Assembly (NCBI RefSeq): GCF_018141005.1
Contig: NZ_CP046582.1
Span: 4,154,001 to 4,218,000, forward strand
Reading direction: 5' to 3'
DNA: 64,000 nucleotides
From: Erwinia sp. E602
GTDB lineage: Bacteria; Pseudomonadota; Gammaproteobacteria; Enterobacterales; Enterobacteriaceae
Position numbers and translations under genes: made by a program. Under the pieces are notes generated by a model, which saw only the letters and a list, made by a program, of their open reading frames with translations, ran no database searches and was not told the origin of the DNA. Positions 8,588 to 17,720 of this stretch are shown piece by piece (the first letter of the stretch is position 1; the number at the start of each line of letters is the position of its first letter).

Positions 8588-8955
8588 GGGTGCTCACAGA
8601 TCGCAGCTTCAGCAACTGACAGGCGGAGCCGAAGCCCCGCCGACAGGTTGTTTTACCGAATGGATTCGTAAGCCATTTCGGCAACAACCCGGATACTGTT
8701 CTGACTGAATGACACGCCGCAGCGGGCATTTTTTGCAATCATGGTGATGATAATAATCATCACGCAGATCGCGACCAGACTGATAGTATCCGTTTCATGC
8801 GGTTTCATCGTTCTTACTCCTTGCCTTTCGGCCAGCAGAGAACTAACCTGTAGTTGTTGAGGCTAGCAGGTTAGCCCCGGGTTAATGAAAATTAATTCGG
8901 GGCTTTCACATTTCTGACCTGCAACATGCTCAGGACAGAAAGATCCAGAGCACCC
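8588..8955 (-). other. hok-type mRNA region with fold-back ends
   Basis: Bases 8948-8955 (start of the inferred minus-strand mRNA, GGGTGCTC) and 8588-8595 (its end, GAGCACCC) are perfectly complementary and lie on either side of the toxin. This matches the fold-back-inhibition pairing that keeps full-length hok mRNA untranslated. The leader between 8809 and 8948 has further inverted repeats where a Sok-like antisense RNA would be made. The ends are inferred. Confidence 0.6.
8653..8808 (-). CDS. Hok-family type I toxin (51 aa)
   Basis: MKPHETDTIS start, membrane segment LVAICVMIIIITMIA, then a C-terminal part CGVSFSQNSIRVVAEMAYES like that of Hok/Gef toxins (conserved Cys, RVVAEMAYE). An AAGGAG lies 9 bases upstream. 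Hok proteins depolarise the inner membrane and are held silent by an antisense RNA. The gene sits in an AT-rich intergenic region and is related to the locus near 18.9 kb. Confidence 0.85.
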   Translation of the reverse strand: MKPHETDTISLVAICVMIIIITMIAKNARCGVSFSQNSIRVVAEMAYESIR

Positions 8956-9353
8956 GCCAGAGAGTCTACGCGTAAACCTTCCAGTGTGAATAAATTAAAA
9001 CCGCCTGGCTATTTTATCTTTCAATTTTATAATATACATCGCAAAAAAAATGAAAGAAAATGATAACTTCAAAGATAATATCACTGCCTTTTAAAAAAAC
9101 CATTAACAGGATTGCGTTATAACCCCAGCCAATAACAACCCTAAATATTAATTCAAATACACATAGTCGTCTGCATAACATAAAAATATACTAAGCAAAT
9201 AACACTTTTTACTTATGAAATAAAGAGTAATCTTTTACATCATCGCTTTACGTGTAATATTAATTATAAAAAATAATTTACTTCTCTCACAATAAAATTA
9301 ATCGTTGATGTTCATACAGGTATCAGCCCTCTTGCCCCCAGCGCGATAAGCTC

Positions 9354-9497
9354 CAGCACCTCAGCACCTCAGCACCTCAGCACCTCAGCACCTCAGCACC
9401 TCAGCACCTCAGCACCTCAGCACCTCAGCACCTCAGCACCTCAGCACCTCAGCACCTCAGCACCTCAGCACCTCAGCACCTCAGCACCTCAGCACCT
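9354..9497. repeat. (CAGCACCT)18 tandem array
   Basis: Eighteen perfect head-to-tail copies of an octamer, 144 bp, about 200 bp upstream of the MFS gene. No spacers, so not CRISPR. Perfect identity suggests recent slippage. The surrounding 8960-9694 is AT-rich and holds no gene I can support. Confidence 0.97.
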
Positions 9498-9694
9498 CAG
9501 CGCATGTTTAATATATAAAACAAATGCTGCAAACATTTTAATCATACAACTCCATGTAATTATTGAAATTTACTTAATAACCTTGTTTTTAACCTCCCTT
9601 TTCGGCCCAATTCACACTCAACATCTGTCCATTTTTTCGCGTATTATCCCGGCCAACAATAACAACACTGAACACGCCTCACCCGGAGAAGACG

Positions 9695-11002
9695 ATGACC
9701 GACGCGCACGCGCAGCCCGCTACTGCAACAGCGGATATGGCAGCTCTCTACCGCAGGATCACCTGGCGACTGATCCCGTTTTTATGCCTGTGCTATCTGG
9801 CGGCCTACCTTGACCGCATCAACGTCGGGCTGGCGCGGCTGCAGATGTCCAGCGATCTGCAGCTCAGCGACGCCGCGTTTGGCCTCGGAGCCGGGCTGTT
9901 TTTTGTCGGCTATATCCTGTTTGAAGTGCCGAGCAATCTGATCCTGCAGCAGGTCGGTGCCCGTGTGTGGATCGCCCGCATTATGATCAGCTGGGGCCTG
10001 CTCTCGGCGGCGACGCTGCTGGTGCAGACGCCGACGCAGTTCTACTGGGTGCGTTTTTTACTTGGCGTGGCGGAAGCCGGTTTCCTGCCGGGTGTGCTGT
10101 TCTACCTGACCCGCTGGTATCCGTCGTGGCGGCGCGGGCGGATTATCGCGCTGTTTATGCTTGGCCTGCCGCTGTCGAGCCTGATCGGCGGGCCGCTGTC
10201 CGGCTGGATCATGACCCACTTCGATCGGCTGCACGGCCTGCGCGGCTGGCAGTGGATGTTTCTGCTGGAGGGCCTGCCGAGCGTGGTGCTGGGCGTGATG
10301 ACGCTGTGGCTGCTGCCCGATGGCGTGATGCAGGCAAAGTGGCTGAACGGTGAGGAGAAACGGCAGATTACCCAGGAACTTGCCGCCGACCAGCAGCAGG
10401 CGACCGGCAGTAAATCACGCCTGCGCGATGGCCTGCTAAATATCCGCGTGCTGATGCTGGGCGGCATCGACTTTTCCATTCTGCTCAGCGCCTATGCGAT
10501 TGGTTTCTGGTTACCCACGCTGATTAAAAACGCCGGCGTCAGCGATATCGGCCTGATCGGCTGGCTGACCGCTATTCCCGGCCTGGCAGCGGTGTTGGCC
10601 ATGCTGCTGATCGGTTACAGCTCTGACCGGCTGCGCGAGCGGCGCTGGCATATTATCGTGCCGTTTATCGTTGCGGCGGCGGCGCTGGCGGCCAGTACCT
10701 TCTTCAGCGGCAGTGTGGCGGTGACGGTACTGCTGTTCGCCGTTGCTCAGGCGATGGTGATCGGTGCGGTACCGGTGTTTTTCAGCCTGCCCGCCACCTT
10801 CCTGCAGGGCACCGCGGCGGCGGCCGGTTTTGCGCTGGCCTGTTCGCTGGCGAATATTGCCGGGCTGGTGAGTAACTCAATTATGGGGCTGGCGCTGGAT
10901 CTGACCGGCAGCAGCAGCGGCGCGCTGTGGTTCTTCGCCGCCTGCCTGCTGCTCAGCTGCCTGCTGGTGATTGCGCTACCGGCGAAGCTGGTTAACCGCT
11001 GA
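9695..11002 (+). CDS. MFS transporter, anion:cation symporter type
   Basis: 435 residues, 12 predicted membrane helices. The N-terminal motif FLCLCYLAAYLDRINVGLA and the loop 2-3 and loop 4 patterns (GYILFEVPSNLILQQVGARV, RFLLGVAEAGFLPGVLFYL) are typical of the ACS family (NicT, TtuB, phthalate or glucarate permeases), which take up organic acids with protons or sodium. Substrate unknown. GGAGAAG lies 7 bases before the ATG. Its 3' end seeds a 46-bp tandem repeat. Confidence 0.85.
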   Translation: MTDAHAQPATATADMAALYRRITWRLIPFLCLCYLAAYLDRINVGLARLQMSSDLQLSDAAFGLGAGLFFVGYILFEVPSNLILQQVGARVWIARIMISWGLLSAATLLVQTPTQFYWVRFLLGVAEAGFLPGVLFYLTRWYPSWRRGRIIALFMLGLPLSSLIGGPLSGWIMTHFDRLHGLRGWQWMFLLEGLPSVVLGVMTLWLLPDGVMQAKWLNGEEKRQITQELAADQQQATGSKSRLRDGLLNIRVLMLGGIDFSILLSAYAIGFWLPTLIKNAGVSDIGLIGWLTAIPGLAAVLAMLLIGYSSDRLRERRWHIIVPFIVAAAALAASTFFSGSVAVTVLLFAVAQAMVIGAVPVFFSLPATFLQGTAAAAGFALACSLANIAGLVSNSIMGLALDLTGSSSGALWFFAACLLLSCLLVIALPAKLVNR

Positions 11003-11166
11003 CCGTCCGCTGGTGACTGCGCTACCGGTAAAGCGGGTGAACCGCCGATCGCCCGCTGGTGACTGCGCTACCGGCAAAGCGGGTGAACCGCCGACCGTCC
11101 GCTGGTGACTGCGCTACCGGTAAAGCGGGTGAACCGCCGATCGCCCGCTGGTGACTGTGCGCTACC
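10963..11166. repeat. 46-bp tandem repeat beginning inside the MFS 3' end
   Basis: GCTGGTGA(C/T)TGCGCTACCGG recurs at 10963, 11009, 11055, 11101 and 11147, exactly 46 bp apart. The first copy spans the MFS stop codon, so the array grew by duplication of the gene end into the gap before pqqF (convergent). Confidence 0.95.
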
Positions 11167-11172
11167 CATCGT

Positions 11173-14100
11173 TCAGGATTCACCTGCGACGAACCGGTCC
11201 TGCGTGGCGTTATTCACCCACCACCAGCCAGCCCGTTCGGCGATCAACTGCCGGTGCCAGGCCAGCAGCTGCGGCGGCGTGATCCGACTGAAATGCGCCG
11301 CTGACAGGTCATCCTGACCGTAGCGCTGCTGCAGCCAGTGCTTCAGCGACTGCGCCATGGCACCCGCCGGTTGCTCTGCAAGTTCGCCCAGCAGGCTGGC
11401 GCTGCGCGCGGCAAGGCTCTGTGGCGTCAGGGCCGCCAGCTGTGGCGTCATACCCTGCAGGAAAGCCTCAATCCGCCCCGCCAGCTCATCGACCAACACC
11501 CGCGGCGACTGCAGAATAAACAGCACGCCGCAACGCCCCGCCGCCTGATAAAAGCGGCAGCTGACCGCATAGCCGATGTTCTGTTCCACCCGCAGCTGCT
11601 GGAAGAACGGCTGCGCATAGCAGGCGGCCAGCAGTTGCCAGGCCGCCAGGCACTCGGTGCTCTGCTCCACCAGCGGGCAGAACAGCAGCAGCGCATGCTC
11701 CCGGCTGTCGGTGGTGACTGAGCGATGAACTCCGCGATAAAACGGCATTGTTGCCTGTATCCCTGCCGCACCAACTTTATCCGTCGCCGACGTCGACGGC
11801 TCTGGCGAGGTCAGATTCTCCTTAGCAGCAGACGCATCAGGAATCTGTGAAGACAGGTTCACCGCAGCAGCAGGCGCATCAGGAACCTGTGAAGACAGGT
11901 TCACCGCAGCAGCAGACGCATCAGGAACCTGTGAAGACAGGTCCACCTCAGCAGCAGACGCATCAGGAACCTGTGAAGACAGGTTCACCGCAGCAGCAGA
12001 CGCGTCAGGAACCTGTGAAGACAGGTTTACCGCAGCAGCAGACGCGTCAGGAACCTGTGAGGGCGGATTAACCGCAGCAGGGAATGCCGTCAGCAGTCGG
12101 GCCAGATCGGCGTGCAGCGCCTCGCTGCCGCCGTAAAGCGCTGCCTGCCACGCCCCGCCGGGAAAAACGTCGTCGTTCAGGGAGCCTGCGCTCTCCTGCA
12201 GCAGTGCAGGAAACTCCGCCAGCAGTGCCCTGACCGCAATGTCCCCACGATCCCTCCCCCTGCGGCGCTGCGCCTCACGTTGCCCGGCGGCCAGCGCCGC
12301 CGCAGGCAGATTATTCAGCCGGGCGTTGATTGCCGCCAGCGCCGTCTGCATTAACGCCGCCGGGGCGGACAGCTGCAGCAGCCACAGCCCCTGCTGGTTG
12401 CTGAACAGCAGTTCTCCACCCTGATGCGCCAGGCTTCCCGCCAGCGGACGCAGCGCGGTCAGCAGGATATCACCCCATGGCGCGGGTAGCGGGAGGATGG
12501 GGGATAACAGCAATACGGCAGCTTCTGTGTCGTTGGGAGGGTGCAGCCCATGATGCGGCAACGCCACCGCGTTATCCGGTAAGACGATTGGCGTTGACCG
12601 TTGCGCCTGTGGGAAGAAACGCAGCCGACCGGGGGCGGCGTTATCTGCCGATTCCGCGGACTCTGCGGACTCTGCGGACTCTGCGGACTCTGCCAACTCT
12701 GCGGACTCTGCGGACTCTGCAGGCTTTACCGATTCTATCGCCAGTGCCAGCAGGAAACCCTGCTGCGTCTGCCGCGCATCCACCGCACGATCGGAGACGA
12801 TAAGGCTAATCATCCCCTGCGGTGAAAACTGCCCCAGCAGGGCCAGCCAGCGATCGGTTTCACACTCGCGCAGTGCGAAGGCCAGCGAACTCCCGGTGGA
12901 ATGCCCGGGCGGCGGGAAGGCCAGTGAACTCCCGGTGGAATGCGCGGGCGACGGGAAGGCCAGGGTACTCCAGATGGAGTGCCCGGGCGGCGGGAAGGCC
13001 AGCGCCCGGTCACGCAGCTGCTCCAGCGGTGCCTGCCGGCTGAACTGGCGTAAGGCAAGCCCGGCGTAATGCGCCCGCTGCGTCTCACTCAGCAGCGCCA
13101 GCTGCCCCAGCCAGTGGTGCAGACGCGCTGCCAGCATTACGCCATCCTGGCGCTCGCCGCCGATGAATTCAAAGCACACCAGCTGCTGCTGCGGGCTCTG
13201 ATAAGGCAGCAGCAGCCGCACGCCGTCAGCCAGCCCCTCTTCTCGCAGCGCGGCCATCAGGCCGCCTTCCGCCTCATCCAGCAGCAGCTGGCGCAGCAGG
13301 GTCATTTCCTCTGCAAACCGCCCTTCAACAAGGAATGCGAAGCGCAGGCATTCGCCGGCAGGCAGCCGTAGCGTAAGACGCCGCTGCCTGCTAAGCCGCA
13401 GTCCGGGCAGTGGCGATATCCCGGCAACGCCAGCGGCTGAAAAACGCGGTTCGCTGCACTGCGATTCGTCAGGTGCTGAAAGCAAACGATCGCCGTGCAG
13501 CGCATCACCGGGTACTGAATGCAACCAATGACTGTTGAGCACATTACCGGGTGCTGAAAGCAAGCGATCGCCGTGCAGCCCGTCACCAGGTACTGAAAGC
13601 AAGCGTTCGCCTTGCAGCGCATCACCGGGTACTGAAAGCGGCCGATCGTCCGGCGGCATATCGTTTGCAGAAAACAGCCGGGCCGCATCCTGCGCCAGCT
13701 GCCATAACTCATCCGGCGGCTGCGGTCCCTGTAGCCACAGGGTGCAGTTCTCCGCCCTGTAGTGATCCCGGTGGAACTGCCGCAGCGCCTGCTGCAATAC
13801 GGCCGCATCTTCACCAAAATGGTCGCGATCGCCAACGCGAAAGCGCTGCCACGGGTGCGTTTCAAAGGCGGCAGTCAGCGCAGCGTCGCATAAGGTTTCG
13901 GCGCGGTCGGCCAGAAGGCGGCATTCGGCATCGATGGTCGCCACCTCCTGCGCGATGGCCTGCTGCTCAAGCAGGGGAACGGCCAGCATATCGCTCATAC
14001 GCAGCAGCGCGTCAGGCAGCAGCGAAGCCGCGCACTCAAAGAAGAAAGCGGTGTCAGCTTCACGGGTGGTGGCGTTGAGCCTGCCGCCCCGGGCGGGCAG

Positions 14101-14307
14101 CCACGCCATCAGCCTTTCGTCGCACCGGAAGTTCTGGCTACCGGCAAACAGCACGTGTTCCAGCAGATGGGCCAGCCCGGGCCACTCAGCGGGTTCATGC
14201 AGGCTGCCTGCGTCCACCCGCAGCAGCGCAGCAGCGCGGGTCGCCTGCGGATCATGAATCACCACGATCCGCAATCCGTTATCCAGCTGCCGCTGCTGCG
14301 TCACCAC
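11173..14307 (-). CDS. pqqF: PqqF-type M16 zinc protease, enlarged by internal repeats
   Basis: PqqF proteases of enterobacteria process the PqqA peptide during PQQ synthesis. The M16 zinc site HLLEH (residues 47-51) is intact, with a downstream acidic helix (AQEVATIDAE) for the third ligand. At 1044 residues the protein is far longer than the usual ~760-800. The excess is explained by four low-complexity tracts: 13-residue repeats like LSVPGDALQGERL, 13-residue repeats like LAFPPPGHSTGSS, a (SAE)n run, and 14-residue repeats like NLSSQVPDASAAAV. All stay in frame and lie between conserved blocks. It begins 3 bp after the pqqE stop with GTG. Confidence 0.9.
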   Translation of the reverse strand: MVTQQRQLDNGLRIVVIHDPQATRAAALLRVDAGSLHEPAEWPGLAHLLEHVLFAGSQNFRCDERLMAWLPARGGRLNATTREADTAFFFECAASLLPDALLRMSDMLAVPLLEQQAIAQEVATIDAECRLLADRAETLCDAALTAAFETHPWQRFRVGDRDHFGEDAAVLQQALRQFHRDHYRAENCTLWLQGPQPPDELWQLAQDAARLFSANDMPPDDRPLSVPGDALQGERLLSVPGDGLHGDRLLSAPGNVLNSHWLHSVPGDALHGDRLLSAPDESQCSEPRFSAAGVAGISPLPGLRLSRQRRLTLRLPAGECLRFAFLVEGRFAEEMTLLRQLLLDEAEGGLMAALREEGLADGVRLLLPYQSPQQQLVCFEFIGGERQDGVMLAARLHHWLGQLALLSETQRAHYAGLALRQFSRQAPLEQLRDRALAFPPPGHSIWSTLAFPSPAHSTGSSLAFPPPGHSTGSSLAFALRECETDRWLALLGQFSPQGMISLIVSDRAVDARQTQQGFLLALAIESVKPAESAESAELAESAESAESAESAESADNAAPGRLRFFPQAQRSTPIVLPDNAVALPHHGLHPPNDTEAAVLLLSPILPLPAPWGDILLTALRPLAGSLAHQGGELLFSNQQGLWLLQLSAPAALMQTALAAINARLNNLPAAALAAGQREAQRRRGRDRGDIAVRALLAEFPALLQESAGSLNDDVFPGGAWQAALYGGSEALHADLARLLTAFPAAVNPPSQVPDASAAAVNLSSQVPDASAAAVNLSSQVPDASAAEVDLSSQVPDASAAAVNLSSQVPDAPAAAVNLSSQIPDASAAKENLTSPEPSTSATDKVGAAGIQATMPFYRGVHRSVTTDSREHALLLFCPLVEQSTECLAAWQLLAACYAQPFFQQLRVEQNIGYAVSCRFYQAAGRCGVLFILQSPRVLVDELAGRIEAFLQGMTPQLAALTPQSLAARSASLLGELAEQPAGAMAQSLKHWLQQRYGQDDLSAAHFSRITPPQLLAWHRQLIAERAGWWWVNNATQDRFVAGES
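11817..12072. repeat. 42-bp repeats in pqqF (14-aa unit x6)
   Basis: Six near-identical 42-bp units encode NLSSQVPDASAAAV-type repeats, forming an Ala/Ser/Pro-rich linker in the third quarter of PqqF. Confidence 0.95.
12651..12722. repeat. 9-bp repeats in pqqF (SAE run)
   Basis: About eight copies of ACTCTGCGG (plus strand), coding for (ESA)n with one SAEL interruption. Confidence 0.93.
12877..13002. repeat. 39-bp repeats in pqqF (13-aa unit x3)
   Basis: The phrase GAAGGCCAG recurs at 12877, 12916, 12955 and 12994. The units encode LAFPPPGHSTGSS and variants. Confidence 0.95.
13472..13650. repeat. 39-bp repeats in pqqF (13-aa unit x~4.5)
   Basis: Diverged 39-bp units encode LSVPGDALQGERL-type repeats. 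They are older-looking than the other tracts since copies differ at several positions. Confidence 0.9.
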
Positions 14308-14310
14308 CGG

Positions 14311-15483
14311 TCAGACCTTGAAGATCAGCTGCGAGTTGACCCGCTCAGAGTTAGCCCGGTTGCGGAACTGCAGCTGGTTAATCTGCACGTTGGTGCAGTT
14401 GGCCTGCTCGCGCGCCGCCAGAATTTTACCGTGATGCTCTGATTTGCTGCATACCGGGTCGGCGTTATCGGCGTTGCCGGTCAGCATAAAGGCCTGGCAG
14501 CGGCAGCCGCCGAAATCCTTCTCTTTTTCTGAACAGGAGCGGCACGGCTCCGGCATCCAGTCAAAGCCGCGATAGCGGTTAAAGCCGAACGAGTTAAACC
14601 AGATGTCGTCCAGGCTCTGCTCCAGTACCGACGGGAACTGCACCGGCAGCTGGCGGGCGCTGTGGCACGGCAGCGCGGTGCCTTCCGGCGTGACGCTGAG
14701 GAAGATTGCCCCCCAGCCGCCCATGCAGCCTTTCGGCCGTTCTTCGTAGTAATCCGGCGTCACAAACAGCAGGTTGGCCAGGTTGTCGCTGGCCGCCATC
14801 TTCTCGCGGTAGCGGTGCACCACCGCTTCGGCACGCTCCAGCTGATCGCGGGTCGGTAGCAGCCCTTCGCGGTTAAGCTGCGCCCAGCCGTAAAACTGGC
14901 AGGTGGCCAGCTCAACGTCATCTGCTTCCAGCTCGATGCACAGCTCAATAATCCGGTCGATCTGATCGATATTGTGGCGGTGCAGCACAAAGTTAAGCAC
15001 CATCGGGTAGCCGTGCGCCTTTACCGCTTTCGCCATTTCCAGCTTCTGCTGGAAGGCTTTCTTTGATCCTGCCAGCGCGGCGTTCAGCGTTTCGTCACTG
15101 GCCTGGAAGCTGATCTGAATATGATCCAGCCCGGCTTCGGCAAAGGCGTCGATCTTCTTCTGCGTCAGGCCGATGCCGGAGGTGATCAGGTTGGTATAGA
15201 AGCCGAGATCGCGGGCGGCGCGGATCAGCTCAGGCAGATCCTTACGCACCAGCGGTTCACCGCCGGAGAAGCCGATCTGCACCGCGCCCATCGCCCGCGC
15301 CTGTTTAAACACCTCGATCCACTGGGCGGTGGTCAGCTCTTTTTCCTGCTGCGCGAAGTCCAGCGGGTTAGAGCAGTACGGGCACTGCAGCGGGCAGCGA
15401 TAGGTCAGCTCGGCCAGCAGCCACAGCGGCGGCTTTACGCCGGTATCAGTCTGCTTCACGTAAAATAATCCACTTCTGCTCAC
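14311..15483 (-). CDS. pqqE: PqqE radical SAM enzyme
   Basis: Forms the Glu-Tyr carbon-carbon crosslink in PqqA. The radical SAM cluster motif CPLQCPYC follows WLLAELTYR, the GGEP motif is present (FSGGEPL), and the SPASM region with extra cluster cysteines is visible ([17 protein letters not shown], then VCSKSEH). The longest frame starts at a GTG at 15483 and overlaps pqqD by 38 bp; the GTG at 15459 gives [15 protein letters not shown], closer to other PqqE starts, and may be the true one. Confidence 0.96.
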   Translation of the reverse strand: MSRSGLFYVKQTDTGVKPPLWLLAELTYRCPLQCPYCSNPLDFAQQEKELTTAQWIEVFKQARAMGAVQIGFSGGEPLVRKDLPELIRAARDLGFYTNLITSGIGLTQKKIDAFAEAGLDHIQISFQASDETLNAALAGSKKAFQQKLEMAKAVKAHGYPMVLNFVLHRHNIDQIDRIIELCIELEADDVELATCQFYGWAQLNREGLLPTRDQLERAEAVVHRYREKMAASDNLANLLFVTPDYYEERPKGCMGGWGAIFLSVTPEGTALPCHSARQLPVQFPSVLEQSLDDIWFNSFGFNRYRGFDWMPEPCRSCSEKEKDFGGCRCQAFMLTGNADNADPVCSKSEHHGKILAAREQANCTNVQINQLQFRNRANSERVNSQLIFKV

Positions 15484-15727
15484 GCGCCGCCGCGAAGAAA
15501 TCGGTCACGTCATCATCGACGCCGCCCGCCTCCGGAAAACGGGTGTTCAGCGCCTGAATAATCTCTGCCAGGCTGCGTTTGCCGTCGACCAGTTCGAGGA
15601 TCATCGCCGCGCTCTCGTTGAGTTTCGCCATGCCTTCCGGGTAGAGGATCACATGGCAGTTCTGTACCTCTTCCCACTGCAGGCGGTAGCCGCGGCGGAA
15701 CGTCGGGATAGTTTGCGGGTTGCTCAC
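15446..15727 (-). CDS. pqqD: PqqD peptide chaperone
   Basis: 93 residues; binds PqqA and presents it to PqqE. Family pattern [42 protein letters not shown] and the C-terminal [17 protein letters not shown] are all present. This is the prototype of the RiPP recognition element fold. The ATG overlaps the end of pqqC. Confidence 0.96.
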   Translation of the reverse strand: MSNPQTIPTFRRGYRLQWEEVQNCHVILYPEGMAKLNESAAMILELVDGKRSLAEIIQALNTRFPEAGGVDDDVTDFFAAAREQKWIILREAD

Positions 15728-16479
15728 AGCAGTTTTCCTTTATGCCAGACCGGCTGGTCGGTAACGGTATGATAAGGCGCACGGTTCAGGGAGTAGGCCA
15801 TGGTCATCGCGTCCAGCATGGTCCACAGGATGTCCAGCTTGAACTGCAGGATCTCCAGCATGCGCTGCTGTTTTTCCACCGTATTGCAGTACTCCAGCGC
15901 CAGCTGCAGCCCGTGCTCCACGTCGCGCCGCGCCTGGCTCAGGCGGCCGCGGAAGTAGCCGTAGCCCTCCTCTTCGATCCAGCCGTAGTGCTGCGGCCAG
16001 CTGTCGAGGCGCGACTGGTGGATCTCCGGGGCAAACAGCTCGGTTAGCGAGCTGCAGGCCGCTTCCTGCCACACCGCACGGCGGGCAAAGTTGACATAGG
16101 CATCCACCGCAAAGCGCACGCCGGGCAGCACCAGCCGCTCGGAGAGCAGTACGTCACGCTCCAGCCCCACTGCTTCGCCCAGCCGCAGCCAGGCTTCAAT
16201 GCCGCCGTCGCTGTCGTCATGGCCGTCGTGATCGAGGATGCGCTGCACCCACTTGCGGCGCGTCAGCGCATCCGGGCAGTTGGCCATGATCGCCGCGTCT
16301 TTCAGCGGGATATTAGTCTGGTAGTAAAAGCGGTTCGCTACCCAGCCCTGGATCTGTTCACGGGTCGCCTCGCCGTTATGCATGGCGATATGGTACGGGT
16401 GATGAATATGGTAGTACGCGCCGCGGGCGCGCAGCGCCTGCTCGAACTGCTCAGGCGTCATCAGTGCGGGTTGGGTCAT
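15724..16479 (-). CDS. pqqC: PqqC, final oxidase of PQQ synthesis
   Basis: 251 residues, the family length. A cofactorless oxidase with a TenA/heme-oxygenase-like fold that closes the ring and oxidises the intermediate to PQQ. Family features: [16 protein letters not shown] near the N-terminus, [19 protein letters not shown], and [17 protein letters not shown]. The start overlaps the pqqB stop. Confidence 0.97.
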   Translation of the reverse strand: MTQPALMTPEQFEQALRARGAYYHIHHPYHIAMHNGEATREQIQGWVANRFYYQTNIPLKDAAIMANCPDALTRRKWVQRILDHDGHDDSDGGIEAWLRLGEAVGLERDVLLSERLVLPGVRFAVDAYVNFARRAVWQEAACSSLTELFAPEIHQSRLDSWPQHYGWIEEEGYGYFRGRLSQARRDVEHGLQLALEYCNTVEKQQRMLEILQFKLDILWTMLDAMTMAYSLNRAPYHTVTDQPVWHKGKLL

Positions 16480-17387
16480 AGTTCAATACTCATGCCGTCG
16501 TAGCTGACCTCAATGCCCCGGCGGGTCAGCGCTGCGCGCTCGGCCGATGACTCATCAAGGATAGGGTTGGTGTTATTAATATGGATCAGAATTTTGCGTT
16601 TCACCGGCAGCTGGCTCAGTACGCCCATCAGCCCCTGCTCTTCGCCCAGCGCCAGGTGGCCCATATCACGGCCGGTATTGCGGCCGACGCCGGTATTCGC
16701 CAGCTCGTTATCCTGCCACAGCGTGCCGTCGATCAGCAGGCAGTCGGCGCTGGCCATCAGCGCGAGCAGTGCGGCATCCGGTTCGCCCAGCCCCGGGGCG
16801 TATAACAGCTTAGCGCCGCTGTCGCGGTTTTCGATCATCAGCGCAATATTGTGGCCGGGCAGCGGACGCCCGCGATACGGCGAGTACGGCGGCGCGTTGC
16901 TGAGGATCGGGATGGCGGTGAACTGCAGCGCCGGACAAACGGCGACGGAAAACGGCTCGGCCGGCGCGATCGGATGGTGGATCAACCCGCCGTTCCAGTG
17001 CGACAGCATGGTAAAGATCGGGAAGCCGCTGGTCAGGTCGCCGTGTACTTCCGGCGTGCACCAGACGTGGTGCGGGCAGCCTTCGCGCAGATTGAGCAGG
17101 CCGGTGCAGTGGTCAATCTGGCTGTCGGTGAGAATAATCGAGCCAATTGCGGTACCGCGCAGCACACCGTGCCGGTTCAGCTCCGGGTTGGCGGCAATCT
17201 GCTGGCTGATATCCGGCGAGGCGTTACACAACACCCAGTCGGTGCCGTTGTCGCTGACCGCGATCGAGGACTGGGTGCGCGGGGTGGCGGGAATGCTGCC
17301 GTCACGCACGCCCTGGCAGTTACGGCAGTTGCAGTTCCACTGCGGGAAACCACCGCCGGCCGCAGAGCCGAGTACTTTGATTTTCAT
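16476..17387 (-). CDS. pqqB: PqqB metallo-beta-lactamase-fold hydroxylase
   Basis: 303 residues. PqqB acts after the E-catalysed crosslink and is thought to hydroxylate the tyrosine moiety. The start [20 protein letters not shown] with NCRNCQG is the family signature, and SQIDHCTGL replaces the usual lactamase HxHxDH. It is separated from pqqA by an attenuator-like hairpin. Confidence 0.97.
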   Translation of the reverse strand: MKIKVLGSAAGGGFPQWNCNCRNCQGVRDGSIPATPRTQSSIAVSDNGTDWVLCNASPDISQQIAANPELNRHGVLRGTAIGSIILTDSQIDHCTGLLNLREGCPHHVWCTPEVHGDLTSGFPIFTMLSHWNGGLIHHPIAPAEPFSVAVCPALQFTAIPILSNAPPYSPYRGRPLPGHNIALMIENRDSGAKLLYAPGLGEPDAALLALMASADCLLIDGTLWQDNELANTGVGRNTGRDMGHLALGEEQGLMGVLSQLPVKRKILIHINNTNPILDESSAERAALTRRGIEVSYDGMSIEL

Positions 17388-17409
17388 GGGGAGACCGGTA
17401 AGAAAACGG

Positions 17410-17458
17410 AAAAACCTGCGCGCCCGCCCGGCAGGCCGGAACGATGTGGGCGCGCAGG
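17410..17458 (-). terminator. Attenuator hairpin between pqqA and pqqB
   Basis: On the minus strand an 11-bp perfect stem (CCTGCGCGCCC / GGGCGCGCAGG, arms 17448-17458 and 17415-17425) is followed by TTTTTCCGTTTTC. It lies 9 bp after the pqqA stop. Partial termination here would give an excess of pqqA over the enzyme genes, as reported for other pqq operons. Confidence 0.75.
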
Positions 17459-17467
17459 CTGCAGGGA

Positions 17468-17539
17468 TTAACGGTTAGAGATATACAGGGTTACTTCTAA
17501 GCCCAGACGCATATCAATAAAGGTTGGTTTAGTCCACAT
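17468..17539 (-). CDS. pqqA: PqqA precursor peptide (23 aa)
   Basis: [20 protein letters not shown] plus SNR. Glu15 and Tyr19, spaced ExxxY, are the residues crosslinked into PQQ. AAGGAG sits 6 bases before the ATG. First gene of the pqqABCDEF unit; 17540-17720 should carry its promoter, but no confident boxes are visible. Confidence 0.97.
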   Translation of the reverse strand: MWTKPTFIDMRLGLEVTLYISNR

Positions 17540-17720
17540 AGTCAGCTCCTTAAGCTTGGCAAAACAACAACAACGAACGTTGCCAACGTTGGCAACACGC
17601 GCATGTTACCAGATTTACGATTTTTGGCGGCTAAGATGTTGCGCCTGTGCTAAAACGATATCAACCCTGAATAGTGTAAGGTTTCACTACCAATGTACTA
17701 TTTGGTTCAAAATACAGGAG

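Noticed and set aside
9354..9497. CRISPR-like array
   Set aside because: The octamers are directly adjacent with no spacers, and no cas genes are near.
11338..14442. Several long plus-strand ORFs opposite pqqF, such as those near 11338 and 13551
   Set aside because: GC-rich antisense frames of a repeat-rich gene; compositions (His/Arg/Gln-rich) are typical shadows.
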